From an uncultured Celeribacter sp. (lineage in GTDB: Bacteria > Pseudomonadota > Alphaproteobacteria > Rhodobacterales > Rhodobacteraceae): a stretch of 64,000 nt of DNA. The stretch is taken from NCBI RefSeq assembly GCF_963676475.1, contig NZ_OY781106.1, positions 2,046,001 through 2,110,000 on the forward strand, written 5' to 3'. A model generated the notes under the pieces. That model worked only from the letters and a program-made list of their open reading frames with translations. It was not told where the DNA came from and did not search any database. The position numbers were made by a program, and so were the translations under genes. Shown here piece by piece: positions 45,768 through 54,525 of the stretch (its first letter is position 1; the number at the start of each line of letters is the position of its first letter).

Positions 45768-46252
45768 GCCGAAACTCCAATGTTCTTGGCCGACAGCGCT
45801 TTTTCAACACGGGCCTCATCGGCGCGCGCGATCAACCTGTCGTCCAGCATCGCAGCGGGCGCACAGGCGCAAAGGCCCAAACAGTAGACCGGCTCCACCG
45901 TCACTTTGCCGTCCGGCGTGGTGCCGTGCCAATCGAGGCCGAGTTTCTCCAAAAGCCGTTCCGCCAAAGCCGTGCCGCCCATCGACTGACAGGCCTCAGC
46001 GCGGCAGATTTTCAACACATGTTTGCCAGCGGGCTTTTCGCGGAAATCGTGATAGAAGGAAATCACGCCCTTCAGTTCCGCGCGTGTGATCGTCAGCGCC
46101 TTGCAAAGGGGCGCATGCGCCGCCTCGGGAATCACTCCGAACTCCTCCTGCAACGCATGCAACATGGGCAAAAGCGGACCTTCGAGATGGGCGTGGGCAG
46201 AGATGATCTCCGCAATAGCCCCGTCATCTTGCGGGGAGCTGGCTGGCGTCAT
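45764..46252 (-). CDS. fdsG: NAD-dependent formate dehydrogenase gamma subunit FdsG
   Basis: A 162-aa NuoE-like subunit with a thioredoxin-fold [2Fe-2S] site. Cluster cysteines are in KICRAEACQSMGG and EPVYCLGLCACAPAAML. I chose the ATG at 46252 because GAGG precedes it and the residues before it do not resemble the family. It is the first structural gene of the operon, 102 bp after the LysR gene on the same strand. Confidence 0.93.
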   Translation of the reverse strand: MTPASSPQDDGAIAEIISAHAHLEGPLLPMLHALQEEFGVIPEAAHAPLCKALTITRAELKGVISFYHDFREKPAGKHVLKICRAEACQSMGGTALAERLLEKLGLDWHGTTPDGKVTVEPVYCLGLCACAPAAMLDDRLIARADEARVEKALSAKNIGVSA

Positions 46253-46354
46253 GGCTGACCTCTTCGGATACGACCGTATACATTTTCCCCATGAGAGCAC
46301 GTGAGGTATTGCAAAATCAATATCATTAAACCGTTAAACGATAGTCAAAATCTA

Positions 46355-47242
46355 TCAAACAAGATCCGACACGCGCCCCGCTTCGGCCAGCAAAGCGGCC
46401 AGAACCGGGGTGTTCGGATCGCGGTGCGGCGCAATCAGGCCAACACGATGCCCGACCTCGCCGCCGGTGAGCGGAATGAGGTCCAGCGGCTTCCCCTGTG
46501 TCAGGAACCGCGCGATGCCTTCTGGCAGGACGGTGACCCAGCCGCCGCTTTGCACATGGGCGATCAACACCACCGTGGAATTCGATTCGACGTCGACCTG
46601 CGGCACCACGCCAGAGGCGCCCAAGTTGCGGTCAATGATCCGCCGATTCTGCATCTCCGGCGACAAGAGACACATCGGCACCCCGTCGAGATCGCTCCAA
46701 TCCACCGATTTTCGCCCCGCAAAGACGCCACCCTCGGCGCTCACCACCATATAGCGCTCTTCATAGAGCGGCACGGCGCTGACCCGGCCCAGAGGCTCGT
46801 TGTCGAGATAGGTGAGCCCGGCATCGGTATCGAGATCGTCCAGCATGGTGAGGATTTGCGACGAGGGCCGCGACAGGATGGTCAGTTTCACATTGGGATG
46901 TGCCGCGCTGAACACAGTTGAAATCCGCGCGGCCCAGGTGAGCGCCGTTGGGATCGCGGCAAGGCGCAGCTGGCCCGACAACCCGTGCCGGGTCGCGCGC
47001 ATTTCATCGCGGAGCTGACGGCTGTCGGCGACGATCTTGCGCGCCCAAACCAGCGCCCGCTGCCCCTCCGGCGTCAATCCGCCGAAGCGGGAGCCACGAA
47101 AGATGAGCTGAACCCCCAATTGATCCTCAAGCTGCTTGATCCCCGCAGACAAGCTGGGCTGGGTGATGCCGAGAGCCTGTGCGGCACGACCGAAATGGCC
47201 CTCCTTGGCGACAGCGATGAACATTTCGAGCTTGTTGAGCAT
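46355..47242 (-). CDS. LysR family regulator, probably of the formate dehydrogenase operon
   Basis: A 295-aa LysR-type regulator. The helix-turn-helix lies at residues 4-62 (MFIAVAKEGHFGRAAQALGI, TQPSLSAGIKQLEDQLGVQL), followed by the two-lobed effector domain. It lies upstream of fdsG in the same direction, with a 102-bp gap that could contain the fds promoter, an arrangement seen for fds operons. It is divergent from tex. Ligand not determinable. Confidence 0.88.
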   Translation of the reverse strand: MLNKLEMFIAVAKEGHFGRAAQALGITQPSLSAGIKQLEDQLGVQLIFRGSRFGGLTPEGQRALVWARKIVADSRQLRDEMRATRHGLSGQLRLAAIPTALTWAARISTVFSAAHPNVKLTILSRPSSQILTMLDDLDTDAGLTYLDNEPLGRVSAVPLYEERYMVVSAEGGVFAGRKSVDWSDLDGVPMCLLSPEMQNRRIIDRNLGASGVVPQVDVESNSTVVLIAHVQSGGWVTVLPEGIARFLTQGKPLDLIPLTGGEVGHRVGLIAPHRDPNTPVLAALLAEAGRVSDLV

Positions 47243-47368
47243 GGCGAAAACCTGATCGAGACGATGCGTTACGATAGATATATCATATCGACTGTGGAGA
47301 GGTCATCTCCCCTCTTGGCGCGACCTTTCAGGACCGCTAAGACTGGCCTCCCGACAGGAGGACCAGAT

Positions 47369-49729
47369 TTGAGCACGCCCACCGATCCGCAAACATCTGC
47401 GCGCATTTCGCGTACCATCGCCACCGACATCGCCGCCTCCACGGCGCAGGTCACCGCAGCCATCGGGCTTTTGGACGAGGGCGCGACCGTGCCCTTCATC
47501 GCACGCTACCGCAAAGAGGTGACGGGCGGTTTGGACGACACGCAATTGCGTTTGCTCAACGACCGTCTGTCTTACTTGCGCGAATTAGAAGCGCGGCGGG
47601 GGACGATCCTGAAATCCATCGAGGAGCAGGGCAAGCTGACCGACGATCTGAAACGCGCCATCGCAGGCGCGGAAAGCAAATCGACGCTCGAAGACATCTA
47701 CCTGCCCTACAAACCGAAGCGCCGCACCAAAGCGATGATCGCGCGTGAGAACGGGTTGGAGCCTTTGCTGGAGGCGATCAAATCTGACCGCTCCGCCGAT
47801 CCTGAAAAGCTTGCCGAAGGGTTCCTCTCTGAGGCCGTGCCGACCGTGAAAGACGCTCTCAATGGCGCGCGCGACATCGCCACCGAAGAGCTGTCGGAAA
47901 GCGCCGATCTCTTGGGCAAGCTGCGCGATTTCATGCGGCGCGAGGCGCTTGTGACCGCGAAGGTCATCGCGGGCAAGGAACAGGAGGGCGCGAAGTTTTC
48001 CGACTATTTCGATCATTCCGAAAAATGGTCCGACATCGCCTCGCACCGGGCGCTGGCGATCCTGCGCGCGGCGAAGGAAGAGATTGTCACGATGGAAATC
48101 GCGCCTGAGCCGGAAGAAGGTGCGGCGCGCGCCATTGCCATGGTCGCGTCTTATCTCGATACCTCGACCGAACACCCCGGCGATGTCTGGCTGCGCACCG
48201 TTGCGCGGTGGGCCTGGCGGGTGAAATTCGCCATCTCGCTGCACATCGACCTGTTGGGCGAGCTGCGCCAGCGCGCCCATGAGGACGCGATCACCGTGTT
48301 TTCGCGCAACCTCAAGGACTTGCTCTTGGCGGCCCCTGCGGGCGCGAAAGCCACGCTTGGCCTCGATCCGGGCATCCGTACCGGCGTCAAAGCCGCCGTG
48401 GTGGACGCCACGGGCAAGCTGTTGGACACCGCCACGCTCTATCCGTTCCAGCCGAAAATGGATGTGCGCGGGGCGGAGGCGAAGATCATCGACTTGGTGA
48501 CCCGTCACGGCGTCGGCCTCATCGCCATCGGCAACGGCACAGCGAGCCGCGAGACCGAAAAACTGGTGGGCGAGACGCTCAAACTCCTGCCGCCGGGCGT
48601 GAAAGCCCCGACCAAGGTTGTTGTGTCCGAGGCGGGTGCTTCGGTCTATTCCGCCTCGGAACTGGCGGCGCAGGAATTCCCCGATCTCGACGTGAGCTTG
48701 CGTGGCGCGGTGTCGATTGCACGTCGCTTGCAGGACCCGCTGGCGGAACTGGTGAAGATCACGCCTGAGAGCATCGGTGTCGGTCAGTATCAGCACGACG
48801 TCGACCAACGCCGCCTGTCGCAGGCGCTCGAAGCCGTGGTTGAGGATGCGGTGAACGCCGTGGGGGTCGACTTGAACATGGCCTCCGCGCCGCTCCTGGC
48901 GCAGGTTGCCGGTCTCGGACCGTCTTTGGCGCAGAGCATCGTCACCCACCGCGACATTCACGGTGCATTCCCGTCACGCAAGGCGCTTATGAAAGTGTCC
49001 GGTCTTGGTCCGAAAGCCTTTGAACAATGCGCGGGGTTCTTGCGCATCCGAGAGGGCGACGAGCCGCTCGACGCCTCCTCCGTGCACCCCGAAGCCTATG
49101 ATGTGGCACGCGAAATCGTCAAAGCCTGTGGCCGCGACATGCGTGAGATCATGGGCAATCCGACGGCACTTAAGGGCCTCAAAGCCGAGCAATTCGTCAC
49201 CGGAGACTTCGGCCTGCCGACCGTGCGCGACATTTTCACCGAGTTGGAAAAGCCGGGCCGTGACCCGCGTCCTGAGTTCAAGACCGCGACATTTACCGAC
49301 GGGGTCGAGGACATCAAGGATCTGAAACCCGGCATGCGGCTTGAGGGCACTGTGACCAACGTCGCGGCCTTCGGGGCCTTTGTGGACATCGGCGTGCATC
49401 AGGACGGGTTGGTGCATGTCAGCCAGCTTGCAGATCGCTTTGTCAAAGACCCGCATGAGGTGGTGAAAGCCGGGGATATTGTCTCGGTGCGTGTCACCGA
49501 AGTGGACATCCCGCGCAAACGCATCGGGTTGTCGATGCGCAAGGACGGTGGCGCCACACAGGAGCGGGGAAAACAGGACCGCAACGCGCAACAGCCGCGC
49601 GGGAATGCCGGTGGCAAAGGCGGATACGGCGGCAAACCCCGTGGCGGCACCACCCCCAAACCCCGCGCCTCCGAAAGCCAAGGCGCGTTTGGCGCGGCGC
49701 TTCTGGATGCCATGAAGAAGAAAACATGA
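47369..49729 (+). CDS. tex: Tex family transcription accessory/RNA-binding protein
   Basis: A 786-aa Tex protein. The N-terminal helical domain (VPFIARYRKEVTGGLDDTQL) is followed by a YqgF-like domain (TLGLDPGIRTGVKAAVVDAT), a helix-hairpin-helix pair (VGVDLNMASAPLLAQVAGLG) and a C-terminal S1 RNA-binding domain (GMRLEGTVTNVAAFGAFVDI). The TTG at 47369 is preceded by AGGAGG at 7 nt and gives the usual length. The C-terminal tail is Gly/Arg/Lys-rich. The frame is open upstream but there overlaps the LysR gene and has no resemblance to Tex. Confidence 0.95.
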   Translation: MSTPTDPQTSARISRTIATDIAASTAQVTAAIGLLDEGATVPFIARYRKEVTGGLDDTQLRLLNDRLSYLRELEARRGTILKSIEEQGKLTDDLKRAIAGAESKSTLEDIYLPYKPKRRTKAMIARENGLEPLLEAIKSDRSADPEKLAEGFLSEAVPTVKDALNGARDIATEELSESADLLGKLRDFMRREALVTAKVIAGKEQEGAKFSDYFDHSEKWSDIASHRALAILRAAKEEIVTMEIAPEPEEGAARAIAMVASYLDTSTEHPGDVWLRTVARWAWRVKFAISLHIDLLGELRQRAHEDAITVFSRNLKDLLLAAPAGAKATLGLDPGIRTGVKAAVVDATGKLLDTATLYPFQPKMDVRGAEAKIIDLVTRHGVGLIAIGNGTASRETEKLVGETLKLLPPGVKAPTKVVVSEAGASVYSASELAAQEFPDLDVSLRGAVSIARRLQDPLAELVKITPESIGVGQYQHDVDQRRLSQALEAVVEDAVNAVGVDLNMASAPLLAQVAGLGPSLAQSIVTHRDIHGAFPSRKALMKVSGLGPKAFEQCAGFLRIREGDEPLDASSVHPEAYDVAREIVKACGRDMREIMGNPTALKGLKAEQFVTGDFGLPTVRDIFTELEKPGRDPRPEFKTATFTDGVEDIKDLKPGMRLEGTVTNVAAFGAFVDIGVHQDGLVHVSQLADRFVKDPHEVVKAGDIVSVRVTEVDIPRKRIGLSMRKDGGATQERGKQDRNAQQPRGNAGGKGGYGGKPRGGTTPKPRASESQGAFGAALLDAMKKKT

Positions 49730-49770
49730 CAGAAACGCGACCTTCCGCGACGTGATGCGACCAAAGGAGT

Positions 49771-49809
49771 GGCTGGAGAATCTTGACATCTCCGGCCATT
49801 TCGCTTTTC
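49771..49809 (+). terminator. Probable tex terminator
   Basis: GGCTGGAGA (49771-49779) pairs with TCTCCGGCC (49789-49797) with one G-U pair and a 9-nt loop, followed by a T-rich segment. The loop contains TTGACA (49783-49788), a possible -35 element for the following riboswitch transcript. Confidence 0.55.
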
Positions 49810-49813
49810 TGCA

Positions 49814-49995
49814 CCCGTTCGAGTTCCGGCCCAGCCGGATGAAAAGGGAACACGGGATGATCCGGCTGAGCTGCCTAGGATCAAAGCCGTGGCTGCCCCC
49901 GCAACTGTGAACGGTGAGCGACGCCAAAACACCACTGGGACGATCCCGGGAAGGTTGGCGACCGCTGCGATCCGTGAGCCAGGAGACCTGCTTGG
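49814..49995 (+). promoter_or_regulatory. Cobalamin riboswitch
   Basis: Conserved elements appear in order: the AAAAGGGAACACGGG segment (from about 49842), the core GCCGTGGCTGCCCCCGCAAC region (about 49887-49906), ACTGTGAACGG, and the B12 box GAGCCAGGAGACCTGC (49976-49991). Adenosylcobalamin or methylcobalamin binding would repress btuB and the downstream corrinoid-uptake genes. Between aptamer and btuB, TCCTCC (50077-50082) can pair with the ribosome site GGAGGA (50125-50130), suggesting translational control. Confidence 0.93.
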
Positions 49996-50136
49996 ATGAT
50001 CACCCTTTCCCGGACGCGGGGTGCGTCACGGAAGCGGCTGTCCGCAGCGGTGACACCCTCACTGTCTGCGGAGATCTCCTCCACAGGCCCAAACGGATCA
50101 CGAGAAGCCTCGCGCTTCTTTTCAGGAGGATACTCC

Positions 50137-51969
50137 ATGCACGCCCTTACCAGCCTGCGTTTCTCACTGCTGGCAACAGCCGCATTCACCCTGCCACTCG
50201 CCGCCCTCGCCCAAGACGCGGGCGAGATTTACACACTGGACGAAATCGTCGTCTCCGGAAGCCTGACACCCATCGCCAAAAGCGACACGGGCGCGACGGT
50301 GGAGACGGTGGATTCAGATGAGACGGGCGCAACCGCGCAATCGGTCTCCGATGTACTCTCTGCCCTGCCCGGCGTTTCGATGAGCCGCGATGGTGGCGTA
50401 GGGGCCAGCACCACGTTGCGCATTCGTGGCCTCTCCTCCAATTACATCGGCGTGCGGATCAACGGCATTGACGTAACAGATGTGGCTGGCCCTCAAGTAC
50501 AATATGATTTCGGCGGGCTGCTCTCATATGGCATTTCCTCAATCGAGGTCCTCAAAGGATCGCAATCCGCACTCTATGGCTCCGAAGCTATTGCCGGATT
50601 GGTCAGCATCGACACACTCTCAGGTGAGCCTGGACTAAGCACGACCTTTGAGGCCGGCAGCTACGGCACCTACTCCGCAGGCGTGTCCAACAAGATCGAA
50701 AGTGATACCGGTTCTCTGGCTTTCACGCTGTCGCATTTCAAAACCGACGGGTTCTCTTCGCAGGCCAGCAACTCCGAAGATGACGGCTTCGAAGAAACCA
50801 CCCTGACCTTTGGCCTTGAGCAAGACGTCAGTGACAGTATCACACTTGGCCTGACCGGTCTCTATCGCGACTCCGATCTGGATTACGATGCCTTTGACGA
50901 TGTCTACGCCACAGCAAGCCATGAAGAAAAAGGGCTGCGCGGCTATGTTCGCATCGCGGGAGACGTGGTGACCCATGAGATCAGCGCCTCGATGTTCAAC
51001 GCAGACCGGACCTATATCGCAGATACCAATGTATGGGGGGGCGGCTTTTTCCCGAAAGACGAAACAGATTACACCAGCCGACGTAAAGAGTTCAACTATC
51101 TCGGCTCGACCGATCTTTCGGCGCTCACGACCCTGACTTTCGGTGCCGACTACGTCGAAGAAAAATACTCCAGCGCCTCGGGAGCTTACGGTTCGTCCGG
51201 AGGCAAAAACCACACGGCATCTCTCAAGGGCGAACTGCTGATCGAGCCCACAGCCGGTTTAAATTTCTCCGCTGCTCTGCGCTATGACGATCATTCCGAT
51301 TTCGGCGAACATATTTCTGGTCGCCTCGCCGCCGCTTGGGAGTTTGCCCCGGAATGGACTGCCCGCGCAGTCCTGGGCACGGGCTTTCGTGCGCCGTCGC
51401 TCTACGAGCTTTTCGGGCCCTACGGCAACTCCGGCCTAAAGGAAGAAACCAGCCAAAGCGCCGAATTTGGCCTTGAGCGTCGCTTTGGCGATCTCGGCTT
51501 CGTCAAAGGCACGCTGTTCTACACCGAGATTGATGATCGCATTGACTGGGAAGGCCTTGGCTACAATCAAGTCGAAGGCACGACTGTCTCGAAAGGCCTC
51601 GAACTTTCCGGGCAATACGCTTTGTCCGATGCCATTTCACTGTTCGGGAACTACACCTATACGTCCGCCAAAACAGAAGATGCGCGCGCAGCGCGTGTGC
51701 CGCGCCACGATCTTGTCGTCGGCGTCGATGCCGTCCTCTCTGACCGCATCAACGGCCAGCTTATGGTTCAACACGTTGCCGATGTCCTAGACGGCTCAGA
51801 AAAACTCGACGACTACACGCTGTTCAATGCCAGCCTGTCTTATGATTTGACTGACAAGGTTCAACTGTACCTGCGCGCAGACAACCTGACCGACGAAGAT
51901 TACGAAACCGTCTCCGGCTACAACACGCCGGGCCGGTCCGCCTATCTCGGCCTCAAAGCGTCCTTCTGA
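50137..51969 (+). CDS. btuB: TonB-dependent vitamin B12 receptor BtuB
   Basis: A 610-aa outer-membrane receptor for cobalamin. An N-terminal signal peptide (LRFSLLATAAFTLPLAALAQ) is followed by a TonB-box region (YTLDEIVVSG), the plug domain (VSDVLSALPGVSMSRDGGVG, VEVLKGSQSALYGSEAIAG-like segment) and the beta-barrel ending in the C-terminal Phe (GLKASF). AGGAGG lies 7 nt before the ATG at 50137; upstream in-frame codons belong to the leader. Riboswitch control and the btuFCD neighbours support B12 rather than siderophore uptake. Confidence 0.93.
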   Translation: MHALTSLRFSLLATAAFTLPLAALAQDAGEIYTLDEIVVSGSLTPIAKSDTGATVETVDSDETGATAQSVSDVLSALPGVSMSRDGGVGASTTLRIRGLSSNYIGVRINGIDVTDVAGPQVQYDFGGLLSYGISSIEVLKGSQSALYGSEAIAGLVSIDTLSGEPGLSTTFEAGSYGTYSAGVSNKIESDTGSLAFTLSHFKTDGFSSQASNSEDDGFEETTLTFGLEQDVSDSITLGLTGLYRDSDLDYDAFDDVYATASHEEKGLRGYVRIAGDVVTHEISASMFNADRTYIADTNVWGGGFFPKDETDYTSRRKEFNYLGSTDLSALTTLTFGADYVEEKYSSASGAYGSSGGKNHTASLKGELLIEPTAGLNFSAALRYDDHSDFGEHISGRLAAAWEFAPEWTARAVLGTGFRAPSLYELFGPYGNSGLKEETSQSAEFGLERRFGDLGFVKGTLFYTEIDDRIDWEGLGYNQVEGTTVSKGLELSGQYALSDAISLFGNYTYTSAKTEDARAARVPRHDLVVGVDAVLSDRINGQLMVQHVADVLDGSEKLDDYTLFNASLSYDLTDKVQLYLRADNLTDEDYETVSGYNTPGRSAYLGLKASF

Positions 51970-52809
51970 GTGCGCTTTCCTGAGATCATAACATTGGCCA
52001 CCGCCCTCTTCTCGGGGGCGGCGGCTTTGGCGGGAGACACATCCACCGCGCCTCAACATGTCGTCTCGATCAACCTCTGCACCGATCAGCTCGCCATGAT
52101 GATCGCGGCTCCCGGTCAGCTGTCTTCGATCACCGCCATGGCCCAAGACCCGCGTGCTTCCGTCATGGTCGACGCGGCGAAAGCCTATCCGACCAACAAC
52201 GGGCTGGCCGAAGAAATTTACCTTTTGAAACCCGATCTCGTCCTCGCAGGCCAATTCACCGCGCGCGCCACCGTGTCGATGATGCGCCGCCTTGGCGTCG
52301 AGGTCGTCGAATTCTCCCCCGCGCGTTCTTTGGACGATGTCGCCGCCAATATGGTGAAAATGGGCGAGGCTTTGGGGCGCGAAGATGTGGCGCTGAGCAT
52401 GGCCGACGATTTCACCCGACGTCTCGCCGGGATCGCCCCCCCGACAGGTCCCCGCCCCACCGCCGCCACCTATGCCGCCAACGGCTATAGCACCGGCGCG
52501 CAGAGCCTTTCGGGCGAGATCATCGAAACCGCCGGTTTCACCACGCTGGCCACCGAGTTGGGCCTGCCGATGGGGGGCTTTGTGCCGCTCGAAGCCCTGA
52601 TCATGGCCGACCCCGATCTGGTGATTTTCGGCGCCGACTACCCAGGAACGGCCCGCGCCGAAGAGGTCCTGTCCCATCCCGCATTGACCCAACTGACGGG
52701 CGGGCATATGCCGATGCAGGACAAGGACTGGATTTGCGGCCTGCCGTCCGTGTTGGGCGCGATCGAGCGGCTGCGCGATGAGCGGGACACGCTGGAGATG
52801 CCTCAATGA
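51970..52809 (+). CDS. btuF: Cobalamin ABC transporter substrate-binding protein BtuF
   Basis: A 279-aa periplasmic binding protein of the helical-backbone class III type. It starts with a GTG directly after the btuB stop. The N-terminus (IITLATALFSGAAALAG) is a signal peptide. Typical segments are VVSINLCTDQLAMMIA, LVLAGQFTARATVSMMRRLG and the C-terminal LPSVLGAIERL. It delivers corrinoids to BtuCD. It overlaps btuC by 4 bp. Confidence 0.88.
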   Translation: MRFPEIITLATALFSGAAALAGDTSTAPQHVVSINLCTDQLAMMIAAPGQLSSITAMAQDPRASVMVDAAKAYPTNNGLAEEIYLLKPDLVLAGQFTARATVSMMRRLGVEVVEFSPARSLDDVAANMVKMGEALGREDVALSMADDFTRRLAGIAPPTGPRPTAATYAANGYSTGAQSLSGEIIETAGFTTLATELGLPMGGFVPLEALIMADPDLVIFGADYPGTARAEEVLSHPALTQLTGGHMPMQDKDWICGLPSVLGAIERLRDERDTLEMPQ

Positions 52810-53789
52810 CCTACCCCCGGCTTTTGGTCCTTCTGACCCTCGCACTCGTCGCGCTCTTCCTCGCCTCACTCCTCGTGGGCGTCGCCGATATGCCCATCTC
52901 CGACAGTCTCAGCGCCCTCTTTGGCGGTGGCGAAGGCCCCCTGCCGATGGTGATGCGCGAGATCCGCCTGCCGCGTGCGCTTTTGGGCGTGATGGTGGGG
53001 GTGAGCCTCGGCCTCTCGGGCGCCGCCCTCCAAGGCTACCTGCGCAACCCTCTCGCAGAACCCAGCGTCATCGGCATTTCCGCCTCCGCCGCCTTGGGCG
53101 CCGTGATTGCGTTGCAAAGCGGGTTTGCGGCGCTCTTCGCCCTCGCCCTACCGCTTGCGGCCCTCGTCGGCGCCGCAATCTGCGTCCTGCTCATTCTCCT
53201 GCTCGCGGGCTCCGGCGGCACGCTGTCCTTGATCCTCGCGGGCATCGCCGTCTCGGCCCTGTCCTCGGCGCTCACCGCGCTGGTGCTCAACCTCTCGCCC
53301 AACCCCTTTGCCGCCAATGAAATCATTTTCTGGATGATGGGCTCGCTCGCGGATCGCTCCTTTCTGCATGTCTGGATGGCCTTGCCGATCATGGCTGTGG
53401 GCTGGGTCCTATTGGCTCTCACGGGGCGCGGCATCGACCGGCTCACACTGGGCGAAGAGGCCGCTGCCTCCATGGGCGTGAACCTCAAGCATCTGCGCCT
53501 GATCCTCGTGGGCGGTGTCGCCGCCTCGGTCGGCGCGGCCACGGCAGTCGCAGGTGCCGTGGGGTTTGTCGGCCTCGTCGTACCGCATATTCTGCGCCCT
53601 CTCGTGGGCGCACGTCCGGCGCGGCTTTTGCTCGCCTCTGCTTTGGGCGGCGCCGTTCTCGTCCTGACCGCAGATGTCGCCGTGCGGCTCATCCTGCCGG
53701 GGCGCGACCTGAAACTCGGCGTCTTGATGGCGCTCGTCGGCGCGCCAGTGTTTTTCCATCTGATCTGGCGGATGCGGGGGCGGTCATGA
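52806..53789 (+). CDS. btuC: Cobalamin ABC transporter permease BtuC (FecCD family)
   Basis: A 327-aa inner-membrane permease with about ten helices. FecCD landmarks are REIRLPRALLGVMVGVSLGL, LAEPSVIGISASAALGAV, FVGLVVPHILRPLVGARPAR and the coupling segment before the last helices. It overlaps btuF and btuD by 4 bp each. Confidence 0.92.
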   Translation: MTYPRLLVLLTLALVALFLASLLVGVADMPISDSLSALFGGGEGPLPMVMREIRLPRALLGVMVGVSLGLSGAALQGYLRNPLAEPSVIGISASAALGAVIALQSGFAALFALALPLAALVGAAICVLLILLLAGSGGTLSLILAGIAVSALSSALTALVLNLSPNPFAANEIIFWMMGSLADRSFLHVWMALPIMAVGWVLLALTGRGIDRLTLGEEAAASMGVNLKHLRLILVGGVAASVGAATAVAGAVGFVGLVVPHILRPLVGARPARLLLASALGGAVLVLTADVAVRLILPGRDLKLGVLMALVGAPVFFHLIWRMRGRS

Positions 53790-54520
53790 GCCTTTTGACG
53801 ACACGAGACCTCACCGTCCGGCGCGGCGCCCGCGTGACCCTCGATCACGCCTCGCTTTCCGTAGAACCCGGCGAAATGATCGGCCTCATCGGCCCCAACG
53901 GTGCGGGCAAATCCACGCTTTTGCGCGCGGCGCTCGGGTTGATCGCGGCAGAGGGCGAAAGCTCATTGGCGCAGATGCCGCCAGCCGCCCGCGCCAAGGC
54001 CGCCGCATGGTTGCCGCAAGCCCGCGAGATCGCCTGGCCGGTCAGCGTCGCCCATCTGGTGTCTCTGGCGCAAAACGAGTGCGAGGATGCGCCCGAAGTG
54101 CTCGCAGCCTTGAAACGTATGGACCTTTTGGACTTCGCTGACCGCAAGGCCACGGGGCTGTCGGGCGGCGAACAGGCCCGCGTGTTGATCGCCCGCGCGT
54201 TGGCGCAGGAAACGCCTTTGCTTTTGGCCGATGAACCCACCGCGGGCCTCGATCCCGCGCATCAGATCGGCTGTATGGAGACCTTTGCCGCCCTCGCGCG
54301 CGAAGACCGCAGTGTGATCGTCTCACTGCATGATCTGGGCCTCGCCGCGCGGCATTGCACCCGCATCGTTGTGCTCTCCGAAGGTCGGATCGTCGCCGAC
54401 GGCCCACCGCGCGAGGTGTTGACGGAGGCGCTTTTGGCCGAAGTCTTTGCCATCCGCTGCCACATCGCGGAGACGCCCGAGGGCATGGTATTGCACCCGC
54501 TGTCGCAGGTCGCGAGGTAG
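53786..54520 (+). CDS. btuD: Cobalamin ABC transporter ATPase BtuD
   Basis: A 244-aa ABC ATPase. Walker A (LIGPNGAGKSTLLRAALG), the signature LSGGEQARVLIARAL, Walker B (LLLADEPTAGLD) and the H-loop (VSLHDLGLAARHC) are intact. It powers BtuC and is followed 5 bp later by cbiZ. Confidence 0.93.
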   Translation: MSLLTTRDLTVRRGARVTLDHASLSVEPGEMIGLIGPNGAGKSTLLRAALGLIAAEGESSLAQMPPAARAKAAAWLPQAREIAWPVSVAHLVSLAQNECEDAPEVLAALKRMDLLDFADRKATGLSGGEQARVLIARALAQETPLLLADEPTAGLDPAHQIGCMETFAALAREDRSVIVSLHDLGLAARHCTRIVVLSEGRIVADGPPREVLTEALLAEVFAIRCHIAETPEGMVLHPLSQVAR

Positions 54521-54525
54521 AGACG

